Shown in pieces: positions 7,978-14,927 of a DNA stretch of 64,000 nucleotides. Both the position numbers and the translations under genes were made by a program. The DNA is taken from contig NZ_FOUG01000012.1 in assembly GCF_900114785.1 (NCBI RefSeq), positions 122,319 to 186,318 of the forward strand, read 5' to 3'. How positions within the stretch are numbered: position 1 is the first letter of the stretch; every line of letters begins with the position of its first letter. Under the pieces are notes generated by a model. That model was not told the DNA's origin. It saw only the letters and a program-made list of their open reading frames with translations, and ran no database searches. The DNA comes from Variovorax sp. OV329 (lineage in GTDB: Bacteria > Pseudomonadota > Gammaproteobacteria > Burkholderiales > Burkholderiaceae_C).

Positions 7978-9054
7978 ATGAAACTCGCCACCTACAAGGA
8001 CGGCTCGCGCGACGGCCAACTGGTCGTCGTCTCGCGCGACCTCTCGCTCGCCCACTACGCCACCGGCATCGCCGCGCGCCTGCAGCAGGTGCTGGACGAC
8101 TGGAGCTTCCTGAGCCCGCAGCTGCAGGACCTGTACACCGCGCTCAACCAGGGGCGCGCGCGCCACCCCTTCCCCTTCGATCCGCAGCAGTGCATGTCGC
8201 CGCTGCCGCGCGCCTACCAGTGGGCCGACGGCTCGGCCTACATCAACCACGTGGAGCTGGTGCGCAAGGCGCGCAATGCCGAGGTGCCGCAGAGCTTCTA
8301 CACCGACCCGCTCATGTACCAGGGCGGCAGCGACGACTTCATCGGTCCCTGCGACCCGATCACGGTGCCCAGCGAGGCCATGGGCATCGACTTCGAGGCC
8401 GAGATCGCGGTCGTCACCGGCGACGTGAAGATGGGCGCCTCGCCCGAGCAGGCGCTGGACGGCATCCGCCTGGTGATGCTGGCCAACGACGTGTCGCTGC
8501 GCAACCTGATCCCGGCGGAGCTCGCCAAGGGCTTCGGCTTCTTCCAGAGCAAGCCGGCCACCGCCTTCAGCCCGGTGGCCGTCACCCTCGACGAACTGGG
8601 CGAGGCCTGGGACAAGGGACGCGTCAACCTCGCTCTGCAGAGCACCTGGAACGGCCGCAAGGTCGGCATGTGCGATGCCGGCCCGGAGATGACCTTCCAC
8701 TTCGGCGAGCTCATCGCGCACATCGCCAAGACCCGCAACGTGCGCGCCGGCAGCATCGTGGGCAGCGGCACCGTGAGCAACAAGGGCGTGGAGCGCAAGG
8801 ACGGCCGCATGGACTGGCCCAAGGGCTACAGCTGCATCGCCGAGAAGCGCTGCATCGAGACCATCCTGGACGGCCAGCCCAGCACCGAGTTCATGAGGTA
8901 CGGCGACACCATCCGCATCGAGATGAAGGGGCTGGATGGCCGTTCGCTGTTCGGCGCCATCGACCAGGAAGTGGTTGCGCCGGGTGCCAGGACCCGGGCC
9001 GCTGCCAAGGCCGAGGCCGCAGGCAACGACAGCGAAGAGCGCTCCGAGGACTGA
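7978..9054 (+). CDS. Fumarylacetoacetate hydrolase-family enzyme
   Basis: 358 residues. An N-terminal SH3-like region (1-100) precedes the FAH catalytic fold. Metal-binding acids are visible in IDFEAEIAVV (E140, E142) and LANDVSLRN (D171). VGSGTVSNKG and GDTIRIEM are the conserved C-terminal loops. The family cleaves C-C bonds of 1,3-diketo acids or isomerises and decarboxylates related substrates in aromatic degradation. The specific substrate is not deducible. It faces the LuxR gene convergently. Proximity to the FAD hydroxylase cluster suggests, but does not show, a shared catabolic role. Confidence 0.88.
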   Translation: MKLATYKDGSRDGQLVVVSRDLSLAHYATGIAARLQQVLDDWSFLSPQLQDLYTALNQGRARHPFPFDPQQCMSPLPRAYQWADGSAYINHVELVRKARNAEVPQSFYTDPLMYQGGSDDFIGPCDPITVPSEAMGIDFEAEIAVVTGDVKMGASPEQALDGIRLVMLANDVSLRNLIPAELAKGFGFFQSKPATAFSPVAVTLDELGEAWDKGRVNLALQSTWNGRKVGMCDAGPEMTFHFGELIAHIAKTRNVRAGSIVGSGTVSNKGVERKDGRMDWPKGYSCIAEKRCIETILDGQPSTEFMRYGDTIRIEMKGLDGRSLFGAIDQEVVAPGARTRAAAKAEAAGNDSEERSED

Positions 9055-9069
9055 AGGAGCGTCGTCGGA

Positions 9070-9843
9070 TCAGGCCGCGCGCAGCAGATCCTTCTGCGTA
9101 CGGATGCCCAGCCGCCGGAAGGCGCGGTACTGGTGGGTGCGCACCGTGCTCAGCTCGATGCCCAGTTCGCGCGCCGCCTCCTTGGCGGTGCGGCCAGCGC
9201 GCAGCTGGTCGATGACCTCGCGCTCGCGCAGGCTCAGGCCCAGCAGGCGCGATCCGAACTCGGCCTGCACGACACCCTGCGTGGCGGCGGCGCTGCGGCC
9301 ATGCGCTGCGGTGGCGGCGGCCAGCAGTTCGGCATGCGCCTCGATCACCTCGAAATCCGACGCGCCGAACTCGGGCTGCGCCAGGCTGCGGTAGAAGCTC
9401 ACCGCGGCGCGCTGGCCACCGGGCAGCAGCAGCAGCACCGAGGCCCGCTCGCGGATGCCCACGTCGCCATAGCAGGCGGCGCGGTAGGCCGGGTCGGCGA
9501 CTTCCTCGGCCCGCTGGTGGCCCAGCCACAGCTGCGGGCGCTTGGGCAGGGCGCGGGCGGCCAGCCACACCATGTTCGGGTCCTGCAGGTCGAAGCGCTG
9601 CGCCACGTAACGCTCGGCGGTGCGCTCGGCCGTGCTGCCGTAGCTGCTGGCGGCCGACACGGTCTCGATGCGGCCGCTGCCGCCTACCGCGAACACGGTG
9701 CAGAAGGTGACGGGCATGAGGCGATGCATCGCATCGAGGTAGCTGCGCGCTAGATGCTGCGTGCCCACGCCCGAGAGCAGCGTCAGCACGACCGGCGAGG
9801 CGAAGGCGGCCGGCGGGGCAGGGGAGAGGCGCCAGCGTCTCAT
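9070..9843 (-). CDS. LuxR/FixJ-type HTH transcriptional regulator
   Basis: 257 residues from the ATG at 9843. A longer frame to 9915 would run through the palindromic promoter element. The C-terminal LuxR helix-turn-helix covers about residues 195-250 (LSLREREVIDQLRAGRTAKE, then ELGIELSTVRTHQYRAFRRL). The first 190 residues do not match a receiver domain; no phosphorylatable Asp pattern is visible. They may form a GAF-like or ligand-sensing fold. The gene is divergent from the FAD hydroxylase and is its likely regulator, acting through the 9877-9890 palindrome. The inducer is unknown. Confidence 0.82.
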   Translation of the reverse strand: MRRWRLSPAPPAAFASPVVLTLLSGVGTQHLARSYLDAMHRLMPVTFCTVFAVGGSGRIETVSAASSYGSTAERTAERYVAQRFDLQDPNMVWLAARALPKRPQLWLGHQRAEEVADPAYRAACYGDVGIRERASVLLLLPGGQRAAVSFYRSLAQPEFGASDFEVIEAHAELLAAATAAHGRSAAATQGVVQAEFGSRLLGLSLREREVIDQLRAGRTAKEAARELGIELSTVRTHQYRAFRRLGIRTQKDLLRAA

Positions 9844-9876
9844 GCGGCCCGCTCGAAGGAGAAGATCAGGGTTTTC

Positions 9877-9890
9877 ACTTCGTACGAAGT
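9877..9890. promoter_or_regulatory. Perfect 14-bp palindrome, probable regulator operator
   Basis: ACTTCGTACGAAGT is self-complementary over all 14 bases. It lies in the 89-bp divergent spacer between the LuxR-type gene (start 9843) and the FAD hydroxylase gene (start 9933), 43 bp upstream of the latter. Size and symmetry fit a dimeric LuxR-type HTH site. Confidence 0.65.
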
Positions 9891-9932
9891 TAGGACAACG
9901 TGGCCTGTGGCACATCCGGACAATCCCTTCGC

Positions 9933-11711
9933 ATGAACACCAGCGTCCTCACCCCCACGCCATCGGCCCGCGCCGGTGATGCCGCCATCGGCCCGCTGGC
10001 GCCGCTGCTGTCCGGCGATGCGCTGCCGCCCGCGGTGGGCGACTTCCGCTACACGCGCTTCGCGCCCTGGCTGCCGCCGCTGGAGAACGGCATGGAGCCG
10101 GGCCGCCACCCGGTGGTCATCGTGGGCGGCGGTCCGGTGGGCATGGCGGTGGCGCTGGGCCTGGCCAACCACGGCGTGCGCAGCGTCATCCTGGAAGCCG
10201 ACGACACGGTCTGCGTGGGCAGCCGCGCGGCCTGCGTGTCGCGTCGCAGCCTGGAGATCGTGGAGCGCCTGGGCGCGCTGCAGGCCTTCCTCGAGAAGGG
10301 CTTCGCCTGGACCGGCGGCACCAGCTTCTACAAGACCGAGGAGGTGTTCCGCTTCGAGATGCCCAACGACGCGCAGCAGAAGCTGCCGCCCATGATCAAC
10401 CTGGAGCAGTACTACATCGAGCAGTACCTGCTGGACGAGATCGTCCGGCGCAACGCCGCCACCCCCGGGCTGATCGACATCCGCTGGGCCACCGAGCTCA
10501 CCGGCTTCGAGGACCGGGGCGAGGCCGGCCTGACGCTGCAGGCGCGCAACCCGCTGGGCAGCTACGCCCTGCACGCCGGCTGGATGGTGGCCTGCGACGG
10601 CGGCCAGAGCTTCGTTCGCAAGTCGCTGGGCCTGAGCTTGGAAGGCACGGCCTACGAAGGCCGCTACGTGATCATCGACATCGAGCTGCACAGCAGGCAT
10701 CCGACCGAGCGCCGCGCCTGGTTCGACCCCCCGTGGAACCCCGGCTCCACCGTGCTGATGCACCGCCAGCCCGACGACATCTGGCGCATCGACTACCAGC
10801 TGCGCGCCGGCCAGGACAGCGAGACCGCCCTGCAACCCGAGAACGTGCGCGAGTTCGTCACCCGCCACCTGGAAGCCATCGGCGAAGGCCACCTGCCGTG
10901 GAAGACGGTGTGGACCTCGATCTACCGCGCCGGCGCGATGACGCTGCAGAGCTACCGCCACGGCAGCGACGGCCGCATCCTCTTTGCAGGCAACGCGGCG
11001 CATGCCATGCCCATCTTCGGCGTGCGCGGACTCAACTCGGGCTTCGACGACGCCGACAACCTGGCCTGGAAGCTGGCGCTGGTGGCGCGCGGCGTGGCCG
11101 ACGCCTCGCTGCTGGACAGCTATTCGAGCGAGCGCATCGCCGCCTTCCACATCAACGCCGAGAGCGCGATGCGCAGCACCGAGTTCATGTCCCCGCCCTC
11201 GCGCGGCTTCGACCTGCTGCGCGAGGCTGCGCTGTCGCTGTCGGGTGAGCATCGCGGCATCGCCAATCTCATCAACCCGCGGCAGACGCAGGCGGTGCAC
11301 TACGCGCAGTCGCCGCTGTCGAGTGACAGCGACGAACTGCCCGCCGGTCCGCGGCCGGGCGAAGCGATGCCCGAGCAGGCACTGGCGGGCGAAGCGCACC
11401 TCACCGACCTGATCGGCCCGCACTTCACCGTGCTGGCCTTCAAGGCCGAGGCCGGCCCGGAACTGGGCGCCTGCGCCGCCGAAGTCGCGCAGGCCGTCGC
11501 ACGCGGGCTACCGGTGCGGCTGCACGAACTCTCGCTAACGCCCGAGACTCAGCCGGCCTTTGCCGCCCTCGGCGCGCTCGAGGGCGCCGTCTACCTGCTG
11601 CGGCCCGACGGCCACGTGGCGGCGCGCTGGCGCCAGCCGCCCGCCGGCGCGCTGCTGCGCGCCATCGAACGCGCTGCCGCCCTCGGTGCCACCGTCAAGG
11701 AGAACGCATGA
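9933..11711 (+). CDS. FAD-dependent aromatic-ring monooxygenase (MhpA/PheA-like)
   Basis: 592 residues. Group A flavoprotein hydroxylase that would use NAD(P)H and O2 to hydroxylate a phenolic or aromatic acid. The ADP-binding Rossmann motif is VIVGGGPVGM (residues 61-71). The second FAD motif, usually GDAAH, reads FAGNAAHAMP with Asn354 in place of Asp. It is followed by the family-typical RGLNSGFDDADNLAWKLA. A thioredoxin-like C-terminal domain is likely from about residue 470. The stop overlaps the DUF2783 start as ATGA. With the LuxR gene, DUF2783 and the Bug receptor it forms an aromatic-acid utilisation cassette of unknown substrate. Confidence 0.88.
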   Translation: MNTSVLTPTPSARAGDAAIGPLAPLLSGDALPPAVGDFRYTRFAPWLPPLENGMEPGRHPVVIVGGGPVGMAVALGLANHGVRSVILEADDTVCVGSRAACVSRRSLEIVERLGALQAFLEKGFAWTGGTSFYKTEEVFRFEMPNDAQQKLPPMINLEQYYIEQYLLDEIVRRNAATPGLIDIRWATELTGFEDRGEAGLTLQARNPLGSYALHAGWMVACDGGQSFVRKSLGLSLEGTAYEGRYVIIDIELHSRHPTERRAWFDPPWNPGSTVLMHRQPDDIWRIDYQLRAGQDSETALQPENVREFVTRHLEAIGEGHLPWKTVWTSIYRAGAMTLQSYRHGSDGRILFAGNAAHAMPIFGVRGLNSGFDDADNLAWKLALVARGVADASLLDSYSSERIAAFHINAESAMRSTEFMSPPSRGFDLLREAALSLSGEHRGIANLINPRQTQAVHYAQSPLSSDSDELPAGPRPGEAMPEQALAGEAHLTDLIGPHFTVLAFKAEAGPELGACAAEVAQAVARGLPVRLHELSLTPETQPAFAALGALEGAVYLLRPDGHVAARWRQPPAGALLRAIERAAALGATVKENA

Positions 11712-11917
11712 ACCCCCACGCCCTGGCGCCCGAGTCGCGCGACCGTGTCTACGCCGCCTGCGCCCGCGCCATCAGCGAGGCGGGCAGCGAGCGCGAGTCG
11801 CTTTTCCTGGCGCGGCTGGCGCTGCTGCTGTTCGAGCAGGTCGGCGAGGAATCGCGCTGCATGAAGGCACTGGACGATGCGCTCAAGGCGCTGCCGATAC
11901 CATCGCTGTCCGCATGA
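11708..11917 (+). CDS. DUF2783-like small protein
   Basis: 69 residues, all helical in appearance (SERESLFLARLALLLFEQVG, then ALDDALKAL). Its size and the LARLALLL helix resemble DUF2783, small proteins I recall next to FAD aromatic hydroxylases. The ATG overlaps the hydroxylase stop (ATGA), so the two are translationally coupled and probably made in matched amounts. A structural partner of the flavoprotein is a reasonable guess, unproven. Confidence 0.65.
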   Translation: MNPHALAPESRDRVYAACARAISEAGSERESLFLARLALLLFEQVGEESRCMKALDDALKALPIPSLSA

Positions 11918-11961
11918 GGACACATCCTCGCAACCAACATCACCAACAAGGAGACTTTTCG

Positions 11962-12939
11962 ATGGATCGCAGAACGCTTCTGGCCAGCCTGGCCGCCACC
12001 GGCGCCACCCTGGCCGCCCCCTGGGCCCGTGCACAGGGCGCCTACCCCGACCAGATGATCAAGTGGGTGGTGCCCTATCCGGCCGGCGGCGGCACGGATG
12101 TGATCGCGCGCCAGCTGGCCGAGGCGATGCGCGTCTCGCTGGGCCAGCAGATCGTGATCGACAACCGCCCGGGCGCCTCCACCAACATCGGCGCCGAGAT
12201 CGTGGCCCGCGCCAAGCCGGACGGCTACACCATCATGTCGGCCGACAACGCGGTGCTGGCCTTCAACGAGCACCTGTTCAACAAGCTGCCCTTCAACCCG
12301 AGCAAGGACTTCAGCTACATCGGCGCGATCGGCAAGTTCCCGCTGGCGCTGGTGGTGAACCCGGACTTTCCGGCCCAGGACTTCAAGTCCTTCCTGGCCT
12401 ATGCCAAGGCCAACCCGGGCAAGCTCAACTACGCCTCGCCGGGCAACGGCTCGCCGCACCACCTGGCGATGGAGATGTTCAAGAACCGCACGGGCACCTT
12501 CATCACCCACATTCCCTACCGCGGCGCCGCGCCGGCCATGGCCGACGTCATGGGCGGGCAGGTGCCCTGCATGTTCCTGGACCTGGCCTCGGGCCTGTCG
12601 ATCATGCAGTCGGGCAAGGTGCGGGTGCTGGCCATCGGCTCGGCCCAGCGCTCCAAGCTGCTGCCCAACGTGCCCACGCTGGCCGAGGTGGGCGTGCCCA
12701 ACAGCGAGGTCTTCGCCTTCCAGGGCATCCTGGGCCCGGCCGGCCTGCCGGGGCCGGTGGTGCAGCGCCTGAACTCGGAGCTGAACAAGTCCTTCACCAC
12801 GCCGGCGGTTCAGAAGCGCTTCGCCGATTTCGGCATGGAAGCGATGCCCGGCTCGCCCGAGCAGTTCTTCGCGCTGGCGCGTGCGGAATCGCAGCGCTGG
12901 GGCCCCATCATCAAGGCCACCGGCGTCAAGCTGGACTGA
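11962..12939 (+). CDS. Bug-family (tripartite tricarboxylate) periplasmic receptor
   Basis: 325 residues with AAGGAG upstream of the ATG. A Tat-like or Sec signal (MDRRTLLASLAATGATLAAP, cleavage near ARAQ) is followed by the Bug fold. Landmarks are WVVPYPAGGGTDVIAR, IVIDNRPGASTNIGAE, ITHIPYRGAAPAMADV and LGPAGLPGPVVQRLN. These Venus-flytrap proteins bind carboxylates and aromatic acids. Most have no dedicated membrane partner nearby, as here. Its place directly after the hydroxylase and DUF2783 genes suggests it captures the hydroxylase substrate or a related acid. Confidence 0.9.
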   Translation: MDRRTLLASLAATGATLAAPWARAQGAYPDQMIKWVVPYPAGGGTDVIARQLAEAMRVSLGQQIVIDNRPGASTNIGAEIVARAKPDGYTIMSADNAVLAFNEHLFNKLPFNPSKDFSYIGAIGKFPLALVVNPDFPAQDFKSFLAYAKANPGKLNYASPGNGSPHHLAMEMFKNRTGTFITHIPYRGAAPAMADVMGGQVPCMFLDLASGLSIMQSGKVRVLAIGSAQRSKLLPNVPTLAEVGVPNSEVFAFQGILGPAGLPGPVVQRLNSELNKSFTTPAVQKRFADFGMEAMPGSPEQFFALARAESQRWGPIIKATGVKLD

Positions 12940-12954
12940 TCCGGCCGATCCGGC

Positions 12955-13992
12955 CTATTGCGAAGGCGGCCTGGAGACCGCCTCGACCGCGCCGCTGGCC
13001 GCCGGCGCGGGGGCGTCGCGCTTGACCAGTTCGCCGGCGTCGTTCCAGCTGCGCTCCTGCTGCACGCGGCCCTTGTCGTCGTAGACGCTCTCCGAGACCA
13101 GCAGTCCGCGGTCGTTGAAGCGCTTGTGCGTGCCCACCGCCAGCAGCGGCGCGCCGGCAGGCGCCAGGAAACGGCCCTCCGCCGAGCGCTGGCCGTTCTC
13201 GAAGTATTCGACCACGTCCACCACGCGGGCCGGGCCGGCGCCGCTGTAGCTGAACTTGGTCTTGGGCTGGCCGTTGTTGGTGTAGTAGCTGTCCTCGCGC
13301 ACCAGCTCGCCGTTGGTGTCCCAGCGTTGCTCGCGCACCAGCCAGCCGCGCTCCGAATACTCCAGCGTGCGCTGGCGCACCGAGCGGTTGCGGTCCAGCA
13401 GCAGTGCCACCGACTCGCGCCGCTTGATGCCGGCCGAGGAGAACTGGCGCTCCACACGCTGGTTTCCGCTCAGTTCCTCCACCGAGGCCACCTGGCCGTT
13501 GTCGTAGAGGCTCTCGGCCTTCAGTCGCCGGCCATTGAGGAAGACCAGGCGCGAGCGCAGCACGCCCTTGTCGTCGTACAGGGCCACCGTCGAAGGCAGC
13601 TTCTCGAAGCCGCACAGCCGCTGGTCGTCCACCGCCGGATCGAGCAGCGGCTTGTCGGCGCAGCGCAGGAAGGTGAGCTGGCCGCGGGTGTTGAACTCCG
13701 CGACCGCGCGCTCGCCGCCGGGTTCGGCGCGCCAGGCGACCCGCCGGGGCTTGCCGTCGGGGTGGAAGCTGCGGGTCAGGCCCAGTTCCTGGCCGCTGTC
13801 GTAGGTCGATTCGCGCAGCAGCCGGCCGGTGTGCGGGTCCTTGCAGCGCAGCACGCCGCTCTTGCCGGCGGTGCTGGCGGGGTCGGAGAGTTGCACCGCC
13901 CGGCCGTCGATTTCGCACACCGCCGCGGCCGGCGAAGCGGCAATCGCCGGCCCCCAGAGGAGCGCCAACAGGATGCCGCCGGCCAGCTTCAT
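12955..13992 (-). CDS. Secreted YwqK/MORN-variant repeat protein
   Basis: 345 residues with a signal peptide (MKLAGGILLALLWGPAIAAS). The mature protein is built from degenerate 20-25-residue beta-hairpin units of the MORN-variant/YwqK type. Examples are YDNGQVASVEE, YSERGWLVREQRW, TNGELVREDSYYTNNGQPK, YFENGQRSAEGRF and YDDKGRVQQERSW. Databases label the family as toxin-antitoxin YwqK antitoxins, but no toxin gene is adjacent. Two cysteines in the N-terminal region (CEIDG and LRCKD) could form a disulfide. The gene converges on the Bug gene (16 bp) and lies 19 bp downstream of the VOC gene. Function unknown. Confidence 0.7.
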   Translation of the reverse strand: MKLAGGILLALLWGPAIAASPAAAVCEIDGRAVQLSDPASTAGKSGVLRCKDPHTGRLLRESTYDSGQELGLTRSFHPDGKPRRVAWRAEPGGERAVAEFNTRGQLTFLRCADKPLLDPAVDDQRLCGFEKLPSTVALYDDKGVLRSRLVFLNGRRLKAESLYDNGQVASVEELSGNQRVERQFSSAGIKRRESVALLLDRNRSVRQRTLEYSERGWLVREQRWDTNGELVREDSYYTNNGQPKTKFSYSGAGPARVVDVVEYFENGQRSAEGRFLAPAGAPLLAVGTHKRFNDRGLLVSESVYDDKGRVQQERSWNDAGELVKRDAPAPAASGAVEAVSRPPSQ

Positions 13993-14011
13993 GGTTGCGG
14001 TGCCCCTCGCC

Positions 14012-14422
14012 TCAGGTGGCGTAGACGCTGGCCAGCGACTTGAAGCCCTTCACCTCGATCGGGTTGCCGAAGGGGTCGCAGAAGAACATCGTCCATTGCT
14101 CGCCCGGCTCGCCTTCGAAGCGCACCTGGGGCGCGAGCACGAAGTCGGTGCCGGCGGCCTGCAGCCGCGCAGCCATCGCCTGCCAGGGCGCCAGCTCCAG
14201 GATCAGGCCGAAATGGGGCATGGGGACCATGGCATCGCCGACCTTGCCGGTGCGGGTGGTGGCGAAGGGCTCGCCCAGGTGCAGGGAGATCTGGTGGCCG
14301 AAGAAATCGAAATCCACCCAGGTGTCGGTGCTGCGGCCTTCGGCGCAGCCCAGCACGTCGCCATAGAAGCGCCGGGCCTCGTCGAGGTCGCGCACATGGA
14401 AGGCGAGGTGGAAGATGGACAT
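14012..14422 (-). CDS. VOC-superfamily (glyoxalase/dioxygenase-like) protein
   Basis: 136 residues, a single vicinal-oxygen-chelate domain with two beta-alpha-beta-beta-beta modules. Possible metal ligands are His in IFHLAFHV, His in PHFGLIL and Glu in NPIEVKGF. The phrase FFCDPFGNPIEVKGF is the hallmark second-module end. The substrate is unknown; VOC relatives include glyoxalase I, ring-cleaving dioxygenases and resistance proteins. It is divergent from the DUF2946 copper-module gene. Confidence 0.85.
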   Translation of the reverse strand: MSIFHLAFHVRDLDEARRFYGDVLGCAEGRSTDTWVDFDFFGHQISLHLGEPFATTRTGKVGDAMVPMPHFGLILELAPWQAMAARLQAAGTDFVLAPQVRFEGEPGEQWTMFFCDPFGNPIEVKGFKSLASVYAT

Positions 14423-14490
14423 GTGAGATTTCGTGTCGTTTGTCGCAGCATTGTCTACCCATGTGAGCGTTGGCGGATAATTCCGACACC

Positions 14491-14850
14491 ATGAAAGCCC
14501 TTCGACGACTCCCGCAACTCGGCCGCCTCGTGCTGCTGTGGTTCGTGCTGTCGCTGGGCGTGGCAGTGGCCTCGCCGCTGGTGAACCCGCAATCGATGGA
14601 GCTGGTGTGCTCCAGTGCCGGCGCCATCAAGATGGTGGTGAAGACCGACGACGGCGCCCGCGAACTGGGCGCCAACCACCTGGACTGCCCACTGTGTACG
14701 CTGACCGGGGCACCGCCGCCGGCGGTCGATGCAGCCCGGTTCGTCCATCCCCTCCCGCTGGGCCACGCCGTCCAGTCCATTCCCGCGGCCCGCCTGGCCG
14801 CCGCGACCGCTGCGCCGCTGCCGGCGCGCGGGCCGCCCGCGCTCGTCTGA
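14491..14850 (+). CDS. DUF2946-family small exported protein
   Basis: 119 residues from the ATG at 14491. The N-terminal hydrophobic segment (LVLLWFVLSLGVAVASPLV) is a signal or anchor. A CPLC motif (LDCPLCTLTG) and a further Cys (MELVCSSAG) are typical of DUF2946, which often lies beside copper-resistance or TonB receptor genes. It is the first gene of a run with the TonB receptor (77 bp on) and the YcnI-PCuAC protein. A GATAAT box at 14476-14481 may be the -10 of the operon, which would leave almost no leader. Confidence 0.72.
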   Translation: MKALRRLPQLGRLVLLWFVLSLGVAVASPLVNPQSMELVCSSAGAIKMVVKTDDGARELGANHLDCPLCTLTGAPPPAVDAARFVHPLPLGHAVQSIPAARLAAATAAPLPARGPPALV

Positions 14851-14927
14851 TCGCCTGAAAGCGTTCCGCCGCGCCTGGCCGATCCGTCGGCCCGGCGCTT
14901 GCGGCCCTTGCGACAGGAACGGCGCCA

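Noticed and set aside
12936..12954. GATCCGGCC repeated twice between two convergent genes
   Set aside because: Too short, and compatible with chance in GC-rich DNA. No stem with a T-run.
14851..14927. Cobalamin riboswitch before the TonB receptor
   Set aside because: No B12-box-like sequence and the spacer is only 77 bp.
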